Source of the DNA: an uncultured Bacillota bacterium
GTDB taxonomy: Bacteria > Bacillota > Clostridia > Oscillospirales > Oscillospiraceae
Reading direction: 5' to 3'
DNA: 56,166 nt
Assembly: GCA_947383275.1 (NCBI GenBank)
Contig: CANDCW010000008.1
Span: 1 to 56,166, forward strand
Numbering within the stretch: position 1 is the first letter of the stretch; every line of letters begins with the position of its first letter. A model generated the notes under the pieces. It did not search any database. It was not told the origin of the DNA and saw nothing but the letters and a program-made list of their open reading frames with translations. A program made the translations under genes and the position numbers. This document shows positions 32,617 to 40,590 of this stretch, one piece after another.

Positions 32617-33055
32617 ATGCCAGTTTATGAACCCAAAGACTACGAAAAGTGATAGAGCGGATTCAAGGGAAACTATCTGAACTCAATATTGAGATGGGCG
32701 AATGCCTGGCAGAAAAAGATATTGTGTCCTTTGAAAGCCGTTATAATGTAAAGCTGCCACAAGCGTACCGTATGTTTTTGAGGATGAGGAGAGAGACTCA
32801 GACGCCATTGAGGCCGGTATGCAAAATAAGATTTATCGGGGAAATATCGAATTGATCAGTTTAGGCTGCGGAATGAGTTACAATCTGATTATTACTGGCA
32901 GCCATTTGGGTGAAGTTTGGAACTTTACAGATGTCGGTGTCCAGCCCTGCTGTGAACCGCAAGACTTTCTTGGGTGATTTGAACTGTGGCTGGATAGCCA
33001 GGACGCAACAGACTACTTCAAAGATTTTGTGTACGATGAAGCAGACTACGGCTAA
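32617..33055 (+). pseudogene. SMI1/KNR4 (SUKH) gene, broken by several lesions
   Basis: ATG 32617 with TTGGAGGA upstream opens MPVYEPKDYEK then stops. The next frame (from 32649) gives a clear SUKH start (IERIQGKLSELN … DIVSFESRYNVKLPQAYRMF). A third stretch gives the domain's C-terminal half (YRGNIELISLGCGMSYNLII, GSHLGEVWNFTDVGV) with an in-frame TGA before FELWLDSQDATDYF and a final TAA at 33053-33055. At least two frameshifts and one stop are needed to explain it. It is a decayed immunity-type gene, AT-rich like the left-edge cluster, with no toxin gene nearby. Confidence 0.8.
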
Positions 33056-33106
33056 TTCCCCACAAGCCTTTCCTTGAACGTGTCATAGTGGGTTACACGC
33101 TTTGAA

Positions 33107-33154
33107 AAGGGCAAGACAGACCGCTGTGGTCTGTCTTGCCCTTCACTTCTTTTA
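33107..33154. terminator. Strong bidirectional terminator
   Basis: A perfect 16-bp stem (33107-33122 with 33128-33143) with a 5-base loop, T-rich on both outer sides. It ends the chemoreceptor gene on the minus strand and the SUKH remnant on the plus strand. Confidence 0.9.
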
Positions 33155-33188
33155 AAAACCTTTCTTTTGGCCGGTCCCGTTTTTTCAA

Positions 33189-34838
33189 TTAAACTTTCAG
33201 CTTGAAGCGCTTGGTCTGTTCCTCCATCTGTTTCACTTCGGCAAAGAGCTCGGAGCTGACCGCAGCGGACTCCTCGCTGCTGGCGGAGTTGCTCTGAACC
33301 ACCGAGGAGATCTGGCCGATCCCTTCAGTAACCTGGGCAATGGATTCAGCGTCGCTCTTCACAGCCTGGGTAATGACACTGATGGCCTCGTTGGAGCGGG
33401 TAACCAGCTCCAAGGTCTTGTTCAGCGTCTCAGACACATCATTCACAATGCGGCTGCCCCGTTCGGTCGCCTGGACGGAGTTCTCAATAAGGCCCTTGGT
33501 GGCCTTTGCGGCCTCATCAGATTTGGAGGCCAGATTGCGCACCTCATCAGCCACTACGGCGAAGCCCTTGCCGGCGGAACCCGCCCGTGCCGCTTCTACG
33601 GCGGCGTTCAGCGCCAGGATATTGGTCTGGAACGCGATGTTCTCAATAGTGGCAATGATTTTTTCAATTTGCTGGGACGCCTCGGTAATGTCCTTCATGG
33701 CGGCAATCATGTCTTCCATCTGACGGCCGCTAATGGTTACCTGTTCGCCGGTAAGACGGGCATTCTCCTGAGCCTCGGCAGCTGCGGACACATTCTGCTT
33801 CGCGTTTTGGGACAGGGAATCCAGCGTCGCGTACAGCTCCTGAACCGCACTGGCCTGCTCGGTAGCGCCCTGGGCCAGATTCTGGGCCCCGCTGGACAGC
33901 TGTTCAGCGTTGCCGCTCACCTTGTTCTGGGCCTGGCAAATGCTGCTAATCGTCTCAGACAGCCGGGTGGTCAACACATCAATGGACTCCTCAATCGAAC
34001 GGAAATCGCCGATAAAGGGTGTGGCGGTCTTCACGTTGAAGTTGCCCATGGCCAGCTGTTCCATAATCCGGTTCAGGTCCCAGATGTAGCCACGGATCTG
34101 CTCCATCGCGCCCTCCATGGTACTGGCCAGGTCGCCCAGCTCGTCGTTAGCCTTGTGCTCCAGCGCCAGGTCCAGCCTGCCTTCGTGGAGGGGCTGAATC
34201 CGACGAATGATGTGCAGAATGGGGGCAAGGACATTTTTCAGCACATAAAGCACCAGACTGGCCAGGCAGCACAGGGCCAATACCAGGCAGACGGTGGTAA
34301 TGGCCTGCATCAACATAATGGTGGAGTGCATCTGCTTGGTGCTCTCATCATTGAGGGCAGTCCCCTGGGCAATCACCTGGTCCAGCTTGCCCACCAAAGT
34401 GGACAAATTAGACTGAATGGTCTCCCGATAATACGCCTGCCCCTGCGCCGCGTTATTCGCCTTCATGTTCAAAACATAATCGGCAGACTCATGCAGCGCC
34501 TTATGCAGCGGCTCGATCTCATCCCGCAGTCTTAAAATAGTCTTGTCCGTCGTACCCGCCTCGCCGTAGAGCCACTGGCCCAGCACACAGGTGGTGGGAT
34601 CCTTACTGCCGGTAAACTCAGTGTCGGCGTAGAGGGCGTTGCTCAAATTAGCTGACCACTTGTAGTGGGCAACCTCCGCGCTTTGCGCACGGCTCAGAAC
34701 GGCAACCGTAGCCGCGCTCCGCTCCTGCATATCCTTTACGCGCAGCAGATTAAAGGTGGTAACTCCGCTAAACAGCAGGATAGACAGCAATGCCGCAGCA
34801 ACCCGATAGAATACCATTTTCTTAATACTCTTGCGCAT
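33189..34838 (-). CDS. Methyl-accepting chemotaxis protein with extracytoplasmic CZB domain
   Basis: 549 residues from ATG 34838 (GAGGAAG upstream; an in-frame start at 34886 lacks a ribosome site). TM1 about 9-31, TM2 about 175-200. The outer domain between them has the CZB zinc-binding pattern H58 … C84-x-L-G-x-W … H112 … H116, matching the His/Cys/His/His ligand set. A HAMP region follows (about 200-255), then a signalling hairpin with the tip AFQTNILALNAAVEAARAG and flanking coiled coil. CZB domains are most often cytosolic and sense zinc or HOCl; here the domain faces outward. No other chemotaxis gene is in the window. Single gene with its own promoter. Confidence 0.9.
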   Translation of the reverse strand: MRKSIKKMVFYRVAAALLSILLFSGVTTFNLLRVKDMQERSAATVAVLSRAQSAEVAHYKWSANLSNALYADTEFTGSKDPTTCVLGQWLYGEAGTTDKTILRLRDEIEPLHKALHESADYVLNMKANNAAQGQAYYRETIQSNLSTLVGKLDQVIAQGTALNDESTKQMHSTIMLMQAITTVCLVLALCCLASLVLYVLKNVLAPILHIIRRIQPLHEGRLDLALEHKANDELGDLASTMEGAMEQIRGYIWDLNRIMEQLAMGNFNVKTATPFIGDFRSIEESIDVLTTRLSETISSICQAQNKVSGNAEQLSSGAQNLAQGATEQASAVQELYATLDSLSQNAKQNVSAAAEAQENARLTGEQVTISGRQMEDMIAAMKDITEASQQIEKIIATIENIAFQTNILALNAAVEAARAGSAGKGFAVVADEVRNLASKSDEAAKATKGLIENSVQATERGSRIVNDVSETLNKTLELVTRSNEAISVITQAVKSDAESIAQVTEGIGQISSVVQSNSASSEESAAVSSELFAEVKQMEEQTKRFKLKV

Positions 34839-35141
34839 AAGTACTTCCTCACTTCTTTTTAGTGTTGTCCACAAAGGGCCAATCATAACAGTACTGTCAG
34901 TATACCATACAATCGTGCCTCATTCAATACCTTTCTTGGAACGACCATATACAAAAATTCCAGTCCAGGAACCGGATATAAAATTGATAGTAGATTCTCT
35001 CACAATGACTCGAGATTCTAATTCATACATTTCTATCCTGCGGCCCTCCATCACGGCAGCCAGCGGTTCCTTTTCGGAGCGTACCCACCGGCTCCACTCT
35101 GTATCGCCCTGGCGCCGCCCTTGACCCCGGCGTTTTCGTAT
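34839..35141. other. Intergenic region between chemoreceptor and nth
   Basis: About 300 bases without a gene. It contains the chemoreceptor promoter (34899-34927). The remainder has a short AT-rich patch (34975-35040) and GC-rich sequence next to the nth stop. I see no RNA gene, repeat or clear terminator for nth. Confidence 0.5.
34899..34927 (-). promoter_or_regulatory. Promoter of the chemoreceptor gene
   Basis: Minus strand TTGAAT (34927-34922), 17-bp spacer, TATACT (34904-34899) preceded by a TGG extended -10 triplet. Confidence 0.75.
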
Positions 35142-35786
35142 TCATCCGTTTTTCGCAAAGTGGTCGCACCAGGGGCGCAGGGTACAGTCCTGGCACTGGG
35201 GCCTCCGGGCAACGCACACCGCCCGGCCGTGGAGGACCATCCGGTGGCAGAAGTCGTTGGACTCCTCCGGAGGCAGGACCTTCCGCAGCTGCTGCTCCAC
35301 CTTGGCCGGGTCCTTGGTGCCGTCGGTGAGGCCCAGCAGGCCGGTGATGCGGATGCAGTGGGTGTCCGCCACCACCACGCCGGGCGTGTGGTAGACATCT
35401 CCCAAGATCAGATTAGCCGTCTTGCGTCCCACGCCGGGGATCTTCAACAGCTCCTCCATGGTCCCCGGGACCCTGCCGCCGTAGTCCCGGAGCAGCATCT
35501 GGGACGCCAGCACAATATCCTTTGCCTTGGCCCGGAAAAAACCAGTGGAGTGGATGTACTCCTCCACTTCAGAGACCTCCGCGCCGGCCAGAGACTCCAG
35601 CGTGGGGAACCGCTTGTACAGCGCGGGCGTCACCTTATTCACCCGCTCATCGGTACATTGGGCCGCAAGACGGACGGAAAACAGCAGCTCATAGTCCTTT
35701 TTATACTCCAAAGAGCATAGGCTGTCCGGATAGAGGACCTTTAACTCCTCTACAATGGCACGGACATCTTCCGGGGTTTTGTTCAT
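35142..35786 (-). CDS. nth: Endonuclease III
   Basis: 214 residues. A helix-hairpin-helix (LLKIPGVGRKTANLIL, about 113-128) holds the catalytic lysine, with the catalytic aspartate in the VADTHCIRI segment just after. The C-terminal 4Fe-4S loop is C-x6-C-x2-C-x5-C (CVARRPQCQDCTLRPWC). It is a DNA glycosylase/AP-lyase removing oxidised pyrimidines in base-excision repair. Length and motifs are typical. The first helix carries QCTDERVNKVTP, also characteristic. It is divergent from rlmA. Confidence 0.96.
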   Translation of the reverse strand: MNKTPEDVRAIVEELKVLYPDSLCSLEYKKDYELLFSVRLAAQCTDERVNKVTPALYKRFPTLESLAGAEVSEVEEYIHSTGFFRAKAKDIVLASQMLLRDYGGRVPGTMEELLKIPGVGRKTANLILGDVYHTPGVVVADTHCIRITGLLGLTDGTKDPAKVEQQLRKVLPPEESNDFCHRMVLHGRAVCVARRPQCQDCTLRPWCDHFAKNG

Positions 35787-35865
35787 GATGTGTCACCTCT
35801 CGGTTGTGTTTTCTCTATCCTAACACAGAGCGGACATAATTTCGAGCTTTTTTGCGAAAATATCC

Positions 35866-35894
35866 TTGTCTTTTTTCCCCATCCCGGATATGAT
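35866..35894 (+). promoter_or_regulatory. Promoter of rlmA
   Basis: TTGTCT (35866-35871), 17-bp spacer, TATGAT (35889-35894), followed by AAGAGGTGA and the start codon at 35916. Confidence 0.65.
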
Positions 35895-35915
35895 GAAAAA
35901 AAGAGGTGATACTCC

Positions 35916-36746
35916 ATGAAAAGTCTGTTCCACTGCCCCCTATGCGGAGCTCCACTGGACCGGGATGAACGCCGGTGGTTCTGTCCTTCCGGGCACAGCT
36001 TCGACCGCGCAGCTGCCGGGTACGTCCACCTGCTCCCCGCCAACAAAAAACACTCCAAGGACCCCGGCGACAGCAAAGCCATGGTGGCCGCCCGGTCAGC
36101 TTTCTTGGAGAAGGGCTTTTACACTCCGCTGCGGAACAGCTTATGCAAAGCAATCTCACAGTACACTTGTGAGCTGCCCGCTCCCGTTGTTCTGGACAGC
36201 GGCTGCGGCGAGGGCTGGTATACCGAAGGACTGTTTCAGTCGCTGTCGCAGGCGGGCCATGCCCCCCGGATCGCGGGGGTGGACCTGTCCAAAGCCGCGC
36301 TGCGCCGGGCCGCGAAACGGGTCCCGAAGGCGGAATTCGCTGTGGCTTCGGTATACCATCTGCCCTTGGCCGACGCTTCAGCAGACGTATTGGTAAACAT
36401 CTTTTCCCCGCTGGCCGCAGAAGAATTCGCTCGAGTTCTCCGCCCTGGCGGATTATTCTGCTACGCGGTGCCCTCGGCCAGGCACCTGTGGGAAATGAAG
36501 CAAGTGCTTTACCTGTCCCCCTATGAAAATCCGGTAAAGCAGGAACACTACAACGGCTTTGTTTGGCAGGATATAACAGAAATTCGCTATACAGTCAATC
36601 TAAACGAGCAAGCCGATATTATGGCCCTGTTCCACATGACTCCTTACGCATGGAAAACCCCAAAAGAGGGCGCCGCCCGTCTGGAGGCCCTGGATCAGCT
36701 AACCTGTCAGGTCGGGTTTGATCTGCATCTATATCGGAGAGCATAA
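35916..36746 (+). CDS. rlmA: RlmA-type 23S rRNA (guanine-N1) methyltransferase
   Basis: 276 residues. An N-terminal zinc finger (CPLCGAPL … CPSGHSFD, C-C-C-H spacing) is followed by the family block AAAGYVHLLPANKK. The SAM-binding domain begins at LDSGCGEGWYT (about 92-102), with IAGVDLSK as motif II and VNIFSPLAAEEFARVLRPGG as motif IV-V. RlmA methylates G745/G748 of 23S rRNA near the exit tunnel; related enzymes modulate macrolide sensitivity. It is monocistronic with its own promoter. Which of the two positions is modified cannot be told from the sequence. Confidence 0.9.
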   Translation: MKSLFHCPLCGAPLDRDERRWFCPSGHSFDRAAAGYVHLLPANKKHSKDPGDSKAMVAARSAFLEKGFYTPLRNSLCKAISQYTCELPAPVVLDSGCGEGWYTEGLFQSLSQAGHAPRIAGVDLSKAALRRAAKRVPKAEFAVASVYHLPLADASADVLVNIFSPLAAEEFARVLRPGGLFCYAVPSARHLWEMKQVLYLSPYENPVKQEHYNGFVWQDITEIRYTVNLNEQADIMALFHMTPYAWKTPKEGAARLEALDQLTCQVGFDLHLYRRA

Positions 36747-36775
36747 CAGGAGCCGCCAACAGCGGCTCCTGTTAT
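36743..36775. terminator. Hairpin between rlmA and the zinc-ribbon gene
   Basis: A perfect 14-bp stem (36743-36756 with 36762-36775) that includes the rlmA stop codon. T tracts are poor, so efficiency is uncertain. Confidence 0.55.
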
Positions 36776-36796
36776 GACCAGGGGAATGACAGTCTT

Positions 36797-37081
36797 CTAT
36801 TTCTGCCGTGGGACCAGCTTCTCCCGCGCCGCTGCGCCGCCAAAAGCGGCATCCAGCGCACAAGTGACGCACCGCTCCTGGGCAGGGTGGACGGTGCCGC
36901 ACACGGGGCAGGTTACCATGTCGCGTTCCGCTTCAAAAAGACTGATTTTCCGGCATTCAGGACAGCAGTAAATGTCTGCATGAAAGCGGTTCACCTGGAA
37001 CACACTGCCCATCGGATAGGACTTTACCATTAATTCCATCTCTTTTTTGCAACCAGGGCAGATTTTTTTTGCTTCGTTCAT
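36797..37081 (-). CDS. Small zinc-ribbon protein
   Basis: 94 residues from ATG 37081, chosen because AAAGGATG lies 6 bases before it; an in-frame ATG at 37090 overlaps that ribosome site. Three cysteine pairs are visible: CPGCKKEM near residue 9, CCPECRK near 40, and CPVCGTVHP with a following RCVTC near 58-73. These make one rubredoxin-like and one zinc-ribbon-like site. The middle (KSYPMGSVFQVNRFHADIY) resembles the PF20097-type clostridial nucleic-acid-binding or unknown zinc proteins. Function unknown. It has its own likely promoter in the AT-rich region upstream. Confidence 0.7.
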   Translation of the reverse strand: MNEAKKICPGCKKEMELMVKSYPMGSVFQVNRFHADIYCCPECRKISLFEAERDMVTCPVCGTVHPAQERCVTCALDAAFGGAAAREKLVPRQK

Positions 37082-37090
37082 ATAAAACAT

Positions 37091-37437
37091 CCTTTCTTAA
37101 AAAATTGGCCTTTTCAAAATGATCTTATTCCATCAATCATGTTCTTTCTCTTTCTGTTTGTCTAAAGTTTATACTACAATGGGAGAGATGTCCAATTCTT
37201 TGTTGTGAAACCCACTATTAGAAAAAATAATACTTAATACTTATCAAAAATAAACAAAAATGCTGCTCATTTCTTTGAGCACTCACCAAATAACTGTGTA
37301 ACTTCTCTAAATTCTCATTTATTATATAAAAATTTTTTTCCTTTTTGTCCTGGATATGGTACAATAAATTTGAACACACATCCCGTCTATTTTAATGGTT
37401 TCCCTGTGGACCGCGATAATTTAATATAATAGGCTGG
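37091..37437. other. AT-rich intergenic region
   Basis: About 350 bases, much more AT-rich than the surroundings, with several A and T runs (37205-37260, 37320-37345). It contains a probable minus-strand promoter for the zinc-ribbon gene (37168-37195). A TACAAT at 37360-37365 may be part of a plus-strand promoter for the downstream chimera. No gene or structured RNA was recognised. Confidence 0.5.
37168..37195 (-). promoter_or_regulatory. Probable promoter of the zinc-ribbon gene
   Basis: Minus strand TTGGAC (37195-37190), 16-bp spacer, TATAAA (37173-37168). Confidence 0.5.
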
Positions 37438-37863
37438 GTGGTGAAGATTGTGATAAGTATTCTGATGGTGGAAGACGACCCCCGTTGTTTTCACGAACTG
37501 GAGCAATTTATCTCCGATTACGGTCGGGAGACCGGACAGACGATTCACATTACCCGTTATGAAATTGGAGAGGATTTGGTGGAACACTACAAGCCTGAGT
37601 TTGATCTGCTTCTGCTGGACGTGGATATACCCTTGATGAACGGCACGACGGCGACAAGCCCTGCCGGCCCATCCAACTTCATCACCGGCGCCTACGGCAC
37701 TGCCTATCCCTCCAAGGTCCTCATGGCCCAGACCTGGAACAAGAAGCTAATCCATGACATGGCCAAGACCTTTCTTATGGCCGATATTGGCATCGGGGTG
37801 GTTCTGGCAGCTGCCGAGGCCCTGCTCCTTCTGAACTTCCGCAAGCGCAAGGACCAGCAGTAA
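37438..37863 (+). pseudogene. Chimeric ORF: response-regulator receiver fragment joined to GH3 fragments
   Basis: A 141-residue ORF made of three unlike parts. Residues 1-67 are the first half of a LytTR/AlgR-type receiver (ISILMVEDDPRCFHELEQFI … FDLLLLDVDIPLMNG), including the acidic pair and phospho-acceptor Asp. It stops abruptly inside the domain. Residues about 70-110 (GAYGTAYPSKVLMAQTWNKK) match the N-terminal substrate-loop region of clostridial family-3 glycosidases. Residues about 112-141 (ADIGIGVVLAAAEALLLLNF, then a basic RKRKDQQ) are a membrane anchor like the C terminus of such enzymes. Two deletions fusing a regulator gene to the remains of a GH3 gene explain this best. The intact GH3 gene follows. 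GTG 37450 may be the true original start. Confidence 0.7.
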
Positions 37864-37923
37864 ACGCGACAAATGAGGGCCCGCCTTCGGGCGGGACCTC
37901 TTCGAAAAAAGGAGTGCAACGTG

Positions 37924-40341
37924 ATGAAGCATGAAAACATCATCCGTCAAATGACGCTGGAAGAAAAATGCTATCTGTTCTCCGGCAAGAATTTATGGCA
38001 GACCCGCAGCATAGAGCGGCTTGGCATCCATAACATGTCCCTGGCAGACGGCCCCCACGGCGTCCGAAAGCAGGAGGGCGCTGGAGATCAGCTTGGGCTG
38101 AACGGCTCTCTGCCCGCCACGTGTTTCCCCACCGCTGCCACCATCGCCAACTCCTGGGACCCCGCCCTGGGCGAGGAAATCGGCGCCTGTTTGGGCGAGG
38201 AAGCCGCTTCTCAGGGCGTGGGCGTACTGCTGGGCCCCGGTTTGAACATCAAGCGCAGCCCCCTGTGCGGCAGGAACTTTGAGTATTTCTCCGAGGACCC
38301 CTACCTGGCCGGCAAGATGGCTGCGGGGTACGTCCGCGGCATTCAGAAAAACGGCGTCTCCGCCTGCCCCAAGCACTTCGCCTGCAACTCTCAGGAGCTG
38401 CGCCGCATGGCCTCCGATTCTATTCTGGATGAGCGGACTCTACGGGAGATTTATCTCACCGGCTTTGAGATTACCGTCAAGGAATCCAAACCAAAGTCCA
38501 TCATGTCTTCCTATAATCGGATCAACGGGGTATACGCCAACGAAAATTGGCATTTACTCCAGGAAATTCTCCGGGACGAGTGGGACTTCGACGGCTTTGT
38601 CGTCTCCGACTGGGGCGCCTCCAATGACCATACGGAGGGAGTTCTGGCTGGCTCCCACCTTGAAATGCCTACCACCAGCGGCGACTCCGATTTGGAGCTG
38701 GTCCAGGCCTTCAAAGACGGCAGGCTCAGTGAGGATGTGCTGAATCAGCGGGTGGATGAGCTGCTGGATGTGATTTTGTCCATCACCGCCGCTGCCGCTC
38801 CCTTGGAGGGCAAGCCTTTCGACATCGACGCTCACCATCAAACGGCCGCAAAAGCCGCCGGGGAGTCCATTGTCCTGCTGAAAAATGAAGGGAACATCCT
38901 GCCCCTGAAAAAGGGTACGAGAGTAGCCGTTATCGGCGAGTTCGCCCAGAAGGCCCGGTATCAAGGCGCGGGGTCCTCTGTCGTCAACCCCACCAGACTG
39001 GATAATACCATGGACGTCATTCAAAACTTCGATCTGGACGTCGCAGGCTTTGAGCCGGGCTATCCCCACAGCGGCAAGGGAGACCCGGCCATTCAGGCCA
39101 GGGCTGTGGATCTGGCAAAAAAAGCGGATGTGGTGCTGCTCTATATCGGGCTGGGCGAAATCAGCGAGTCCGAGGGCCTGGACCGCGCCCACATGAAGCT
39201 GCCCCAGACCCAGGTCGATTTGATCGAGGCCGTTACCGCCGTCAATCCAAAGGTGGTTGCGGTTATGTCCGCCGGCTCCGCTGTCGAGATGCCCTGGCTG
39301 CCCAAGTGCAAGGCTCTGATACACGGCTACCTCTGCGGTCAGGCAGGGGCAGGGGCTATGCTGGAAGCCCTCACGGGGGAGATCAACCCCTCCGGCAAGC
39401 TGGCGGAGAGCTACCCCCTCGCCTACGGAGATGTCCCTTCCGCCCCCTACTTCCCCGCCAAGCAGCGAACCGCCGAGTATCGCGAGGGCCTCTACGTAGG
39501 CTACCGCTACTTTGAAACGGCCCAGATCCCGGTCCTGTTCCCCTTCGGATTCGGCCTGAGCTACACCACCTTCGCCTACTCCGAGTTGAAGATTACGGAG
39601 CAGGAGGCCGTCTTTACCCTCATGAACACGGGGAACACGGACGGCGCGGAGGTGGCCCAGTTGTATGTCTCCAAGCCGGACGCCCAAGTGTTCCGCCCTA
39701 CCAAGGAGCTAAAGGGCTTTACAAAGGTCTTTTTGAAGGCTGGCGAAAGCAAAACTGTCGCCATTCCCCTGGATGACAAAGCATTTCGCTACTTCAACGT
39801 CAAAACCAACCAATTTGAGGTCGAGGGCGGCGGGTATCAGATCCTCATCGGCGCCTCCGCTGCGGATATCAGGCTGTCCGGCAGTGTGACGGTGTCCGGG
39901 ACCAACGCCCCCAATCCCTATGACAGCAAAGAGCTCGCCTGCTATTACGGCGGCAATATCCACGCTGTCCCTGACCGGCAGTTTGAGGTCCTGCTGGGCC
40001 ATCCGATTCCAGACGGCAGCTGGAGTGGTACTCTGAATATGAACGACGCCATCTGCCAGATGTATTACGCCAAAAGCTGGCCTGCCAGGCAGGTCCACAA
40101 AATTATGACCAACATGCTCAATAAAAGCCTTGCGAAGGGTACGCCGGACCTGAATATCACCTTTATTTACAACATGCCTTTCCGGGGTATTGCAAAGATG
40201 ACGGGCGGTATGTGCACCATGGAGATGGCCGAGGGTATCCTCACCATTGTCAACGGTCATTTTTTCAAGGGGCTTGGTCGTGTAATCGGCGGCTTCTTCC
40301 GGGCCGGAAAAAAGCGCAAAGCCGCGGCAAAAATCAAGTAA
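37924..40341 (+). CDS. Family 3 glycoside hydrolase (beta-glucosidase type)
   Basis: 805 residues from ATG 37924 (AAGGAG upstream). No signal peptide, so cytosolic. The N-terminal barrel has LADGPHGVRK, the substrate block KRSPLCGRNFEYFSEDP and the catalytic nucleophile D229 (GFVVSDWGASND). The alpha/beta sandwich (about 300-530) holds SIVLLKNEGNILPL and the likely acid/base region with IGLGEISESEGLDR. A fibronectin-III-like domain follows (about 565-660). A further roughly 140-residue C-terminal extension (GRVIGGFFRAGKKRKAAAKI at the end) is unusual. It should cleave beta-glucosides or related disaccharides. Directly upstream are remains of a second GH3 gene. Confidence 0.92.
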   Translation: MKHENIIRQMTLEEKCYLFSGKNLWQTRSIERLGIHNMSLADGPHGVRKQEGAGDQLGLNGSLPATCFPTAATIANSWDPALGEEIGACLGEEAASQGVGVLLGPGLNIKRSPLCGRNFEYFSEDPYLAGKMAAGYVRGIQKNGVSACPKHFACNSQELRRMASDSILDERTLREIYLTGFEITVKESKPKSIMSSYNRINGVYANENWHLLQEILRDEWDFDGFVVSDWGASNDHTEGVLAGSHLEMPTTSGDSDLELVQAFKDGRLSEDVLNQRVDELLDVILSITAAAAPLEGKPFDIDAHHQTAAKAAGESIVLLKNEGNILPLKKGTRVAVIGEFAQKARYQGAGSSVVNPTRLDNTMDVIQNFDLDVAGFEPGYPHSGKGDPAIQARAVDLAKKADVVLLYIGLGEISESEGLDRAHMKLPQTQVDLIEAVTAVNPKVVAVMSAGSAVEMPWLPKCKALIHGYLCGQAGAGAMLEALTGEINPSGKLAESYPLAYGDVPSAPYFPAKQRTAEYREGLYVGYRYFETAQIPVLFPFGFGLSYTTFAYSELKITEQEAVFTLMNTGNTDGAEVAQLYVSKPDAQVFRPTKELKGFTKVFLKAGESKTVAIPLDDKAFRYFNVKTNQFEVEGGGYQILIGASAADIRLSGSVTVSGTNAPNPYDSKELACYYGGNIHAVPDRQFEVLLGHPIPDGSWSGTLNMNDAICQMYYAKSWPARQVHKIMTNMLNKSLAKGTPDLNITFIYNMPFRGIAKMTGGMCTMEMAEGILTIVNGHFFKGLGRVIGGFFRAGKKRKAAAKIK

Positions 40342-40361
40342 GGGGGGCGGTCTTCCTGGTC

Positions 40362-40516
40362 ATGAGCCTGTTCACCTGCGTGTGGAATCCCATCGCTGTG
40401 GCCCTCATCACTAACGAGGCGCTGCGCACCGCGATCAGCGGCATCGTTACCACAGTGGTCACCGGCGGTGTGGCAATGGTCATCATTTTTGCCGTGGACA
40501 ACAAGATCTCCCCCCC
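40362..40516 (+). pseudogene. Small membrane-protein ORF without its own stop
   Basis: ATG 40362 with AAGGGGGG about 20 bases upstream opens a hydrophobic peptide (SLFTCVWNPIAVALITNE, then ISGIVTTVVTGGVAMVIIF) with two membrane helices and a short AVDNKIS tail. The frame then runs without a stop through a terminator and antisense across the vWA gene, which is not credible coding sequence. I infer the 3' end was lost, perhaps in the same rearrangements that damaged the GH3 locus. The family is not recognised. Confidence 0.35.
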
Positions 40517-40543
40517 CAGTTTCAGAGAAAAAATAAGCAGATC

Positions 40544-40585
40544 AAACAGGCCGCGCGGAACAAATCCGCGCGGCCTGTTTCCGAA
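40544..40585. terminator. Bidirectional terminator between GH3 locus and vWA gene
   Basis: A perfect 16-bp stem (40544-40559 with 40565-40580: AAACAGGCCGCGCGGA and its complement), 5-base loop, with A's on one side and T's on the other. Between convergent units. Confidence 0.85.
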
Positions 40586-40590
40586 TCTCC

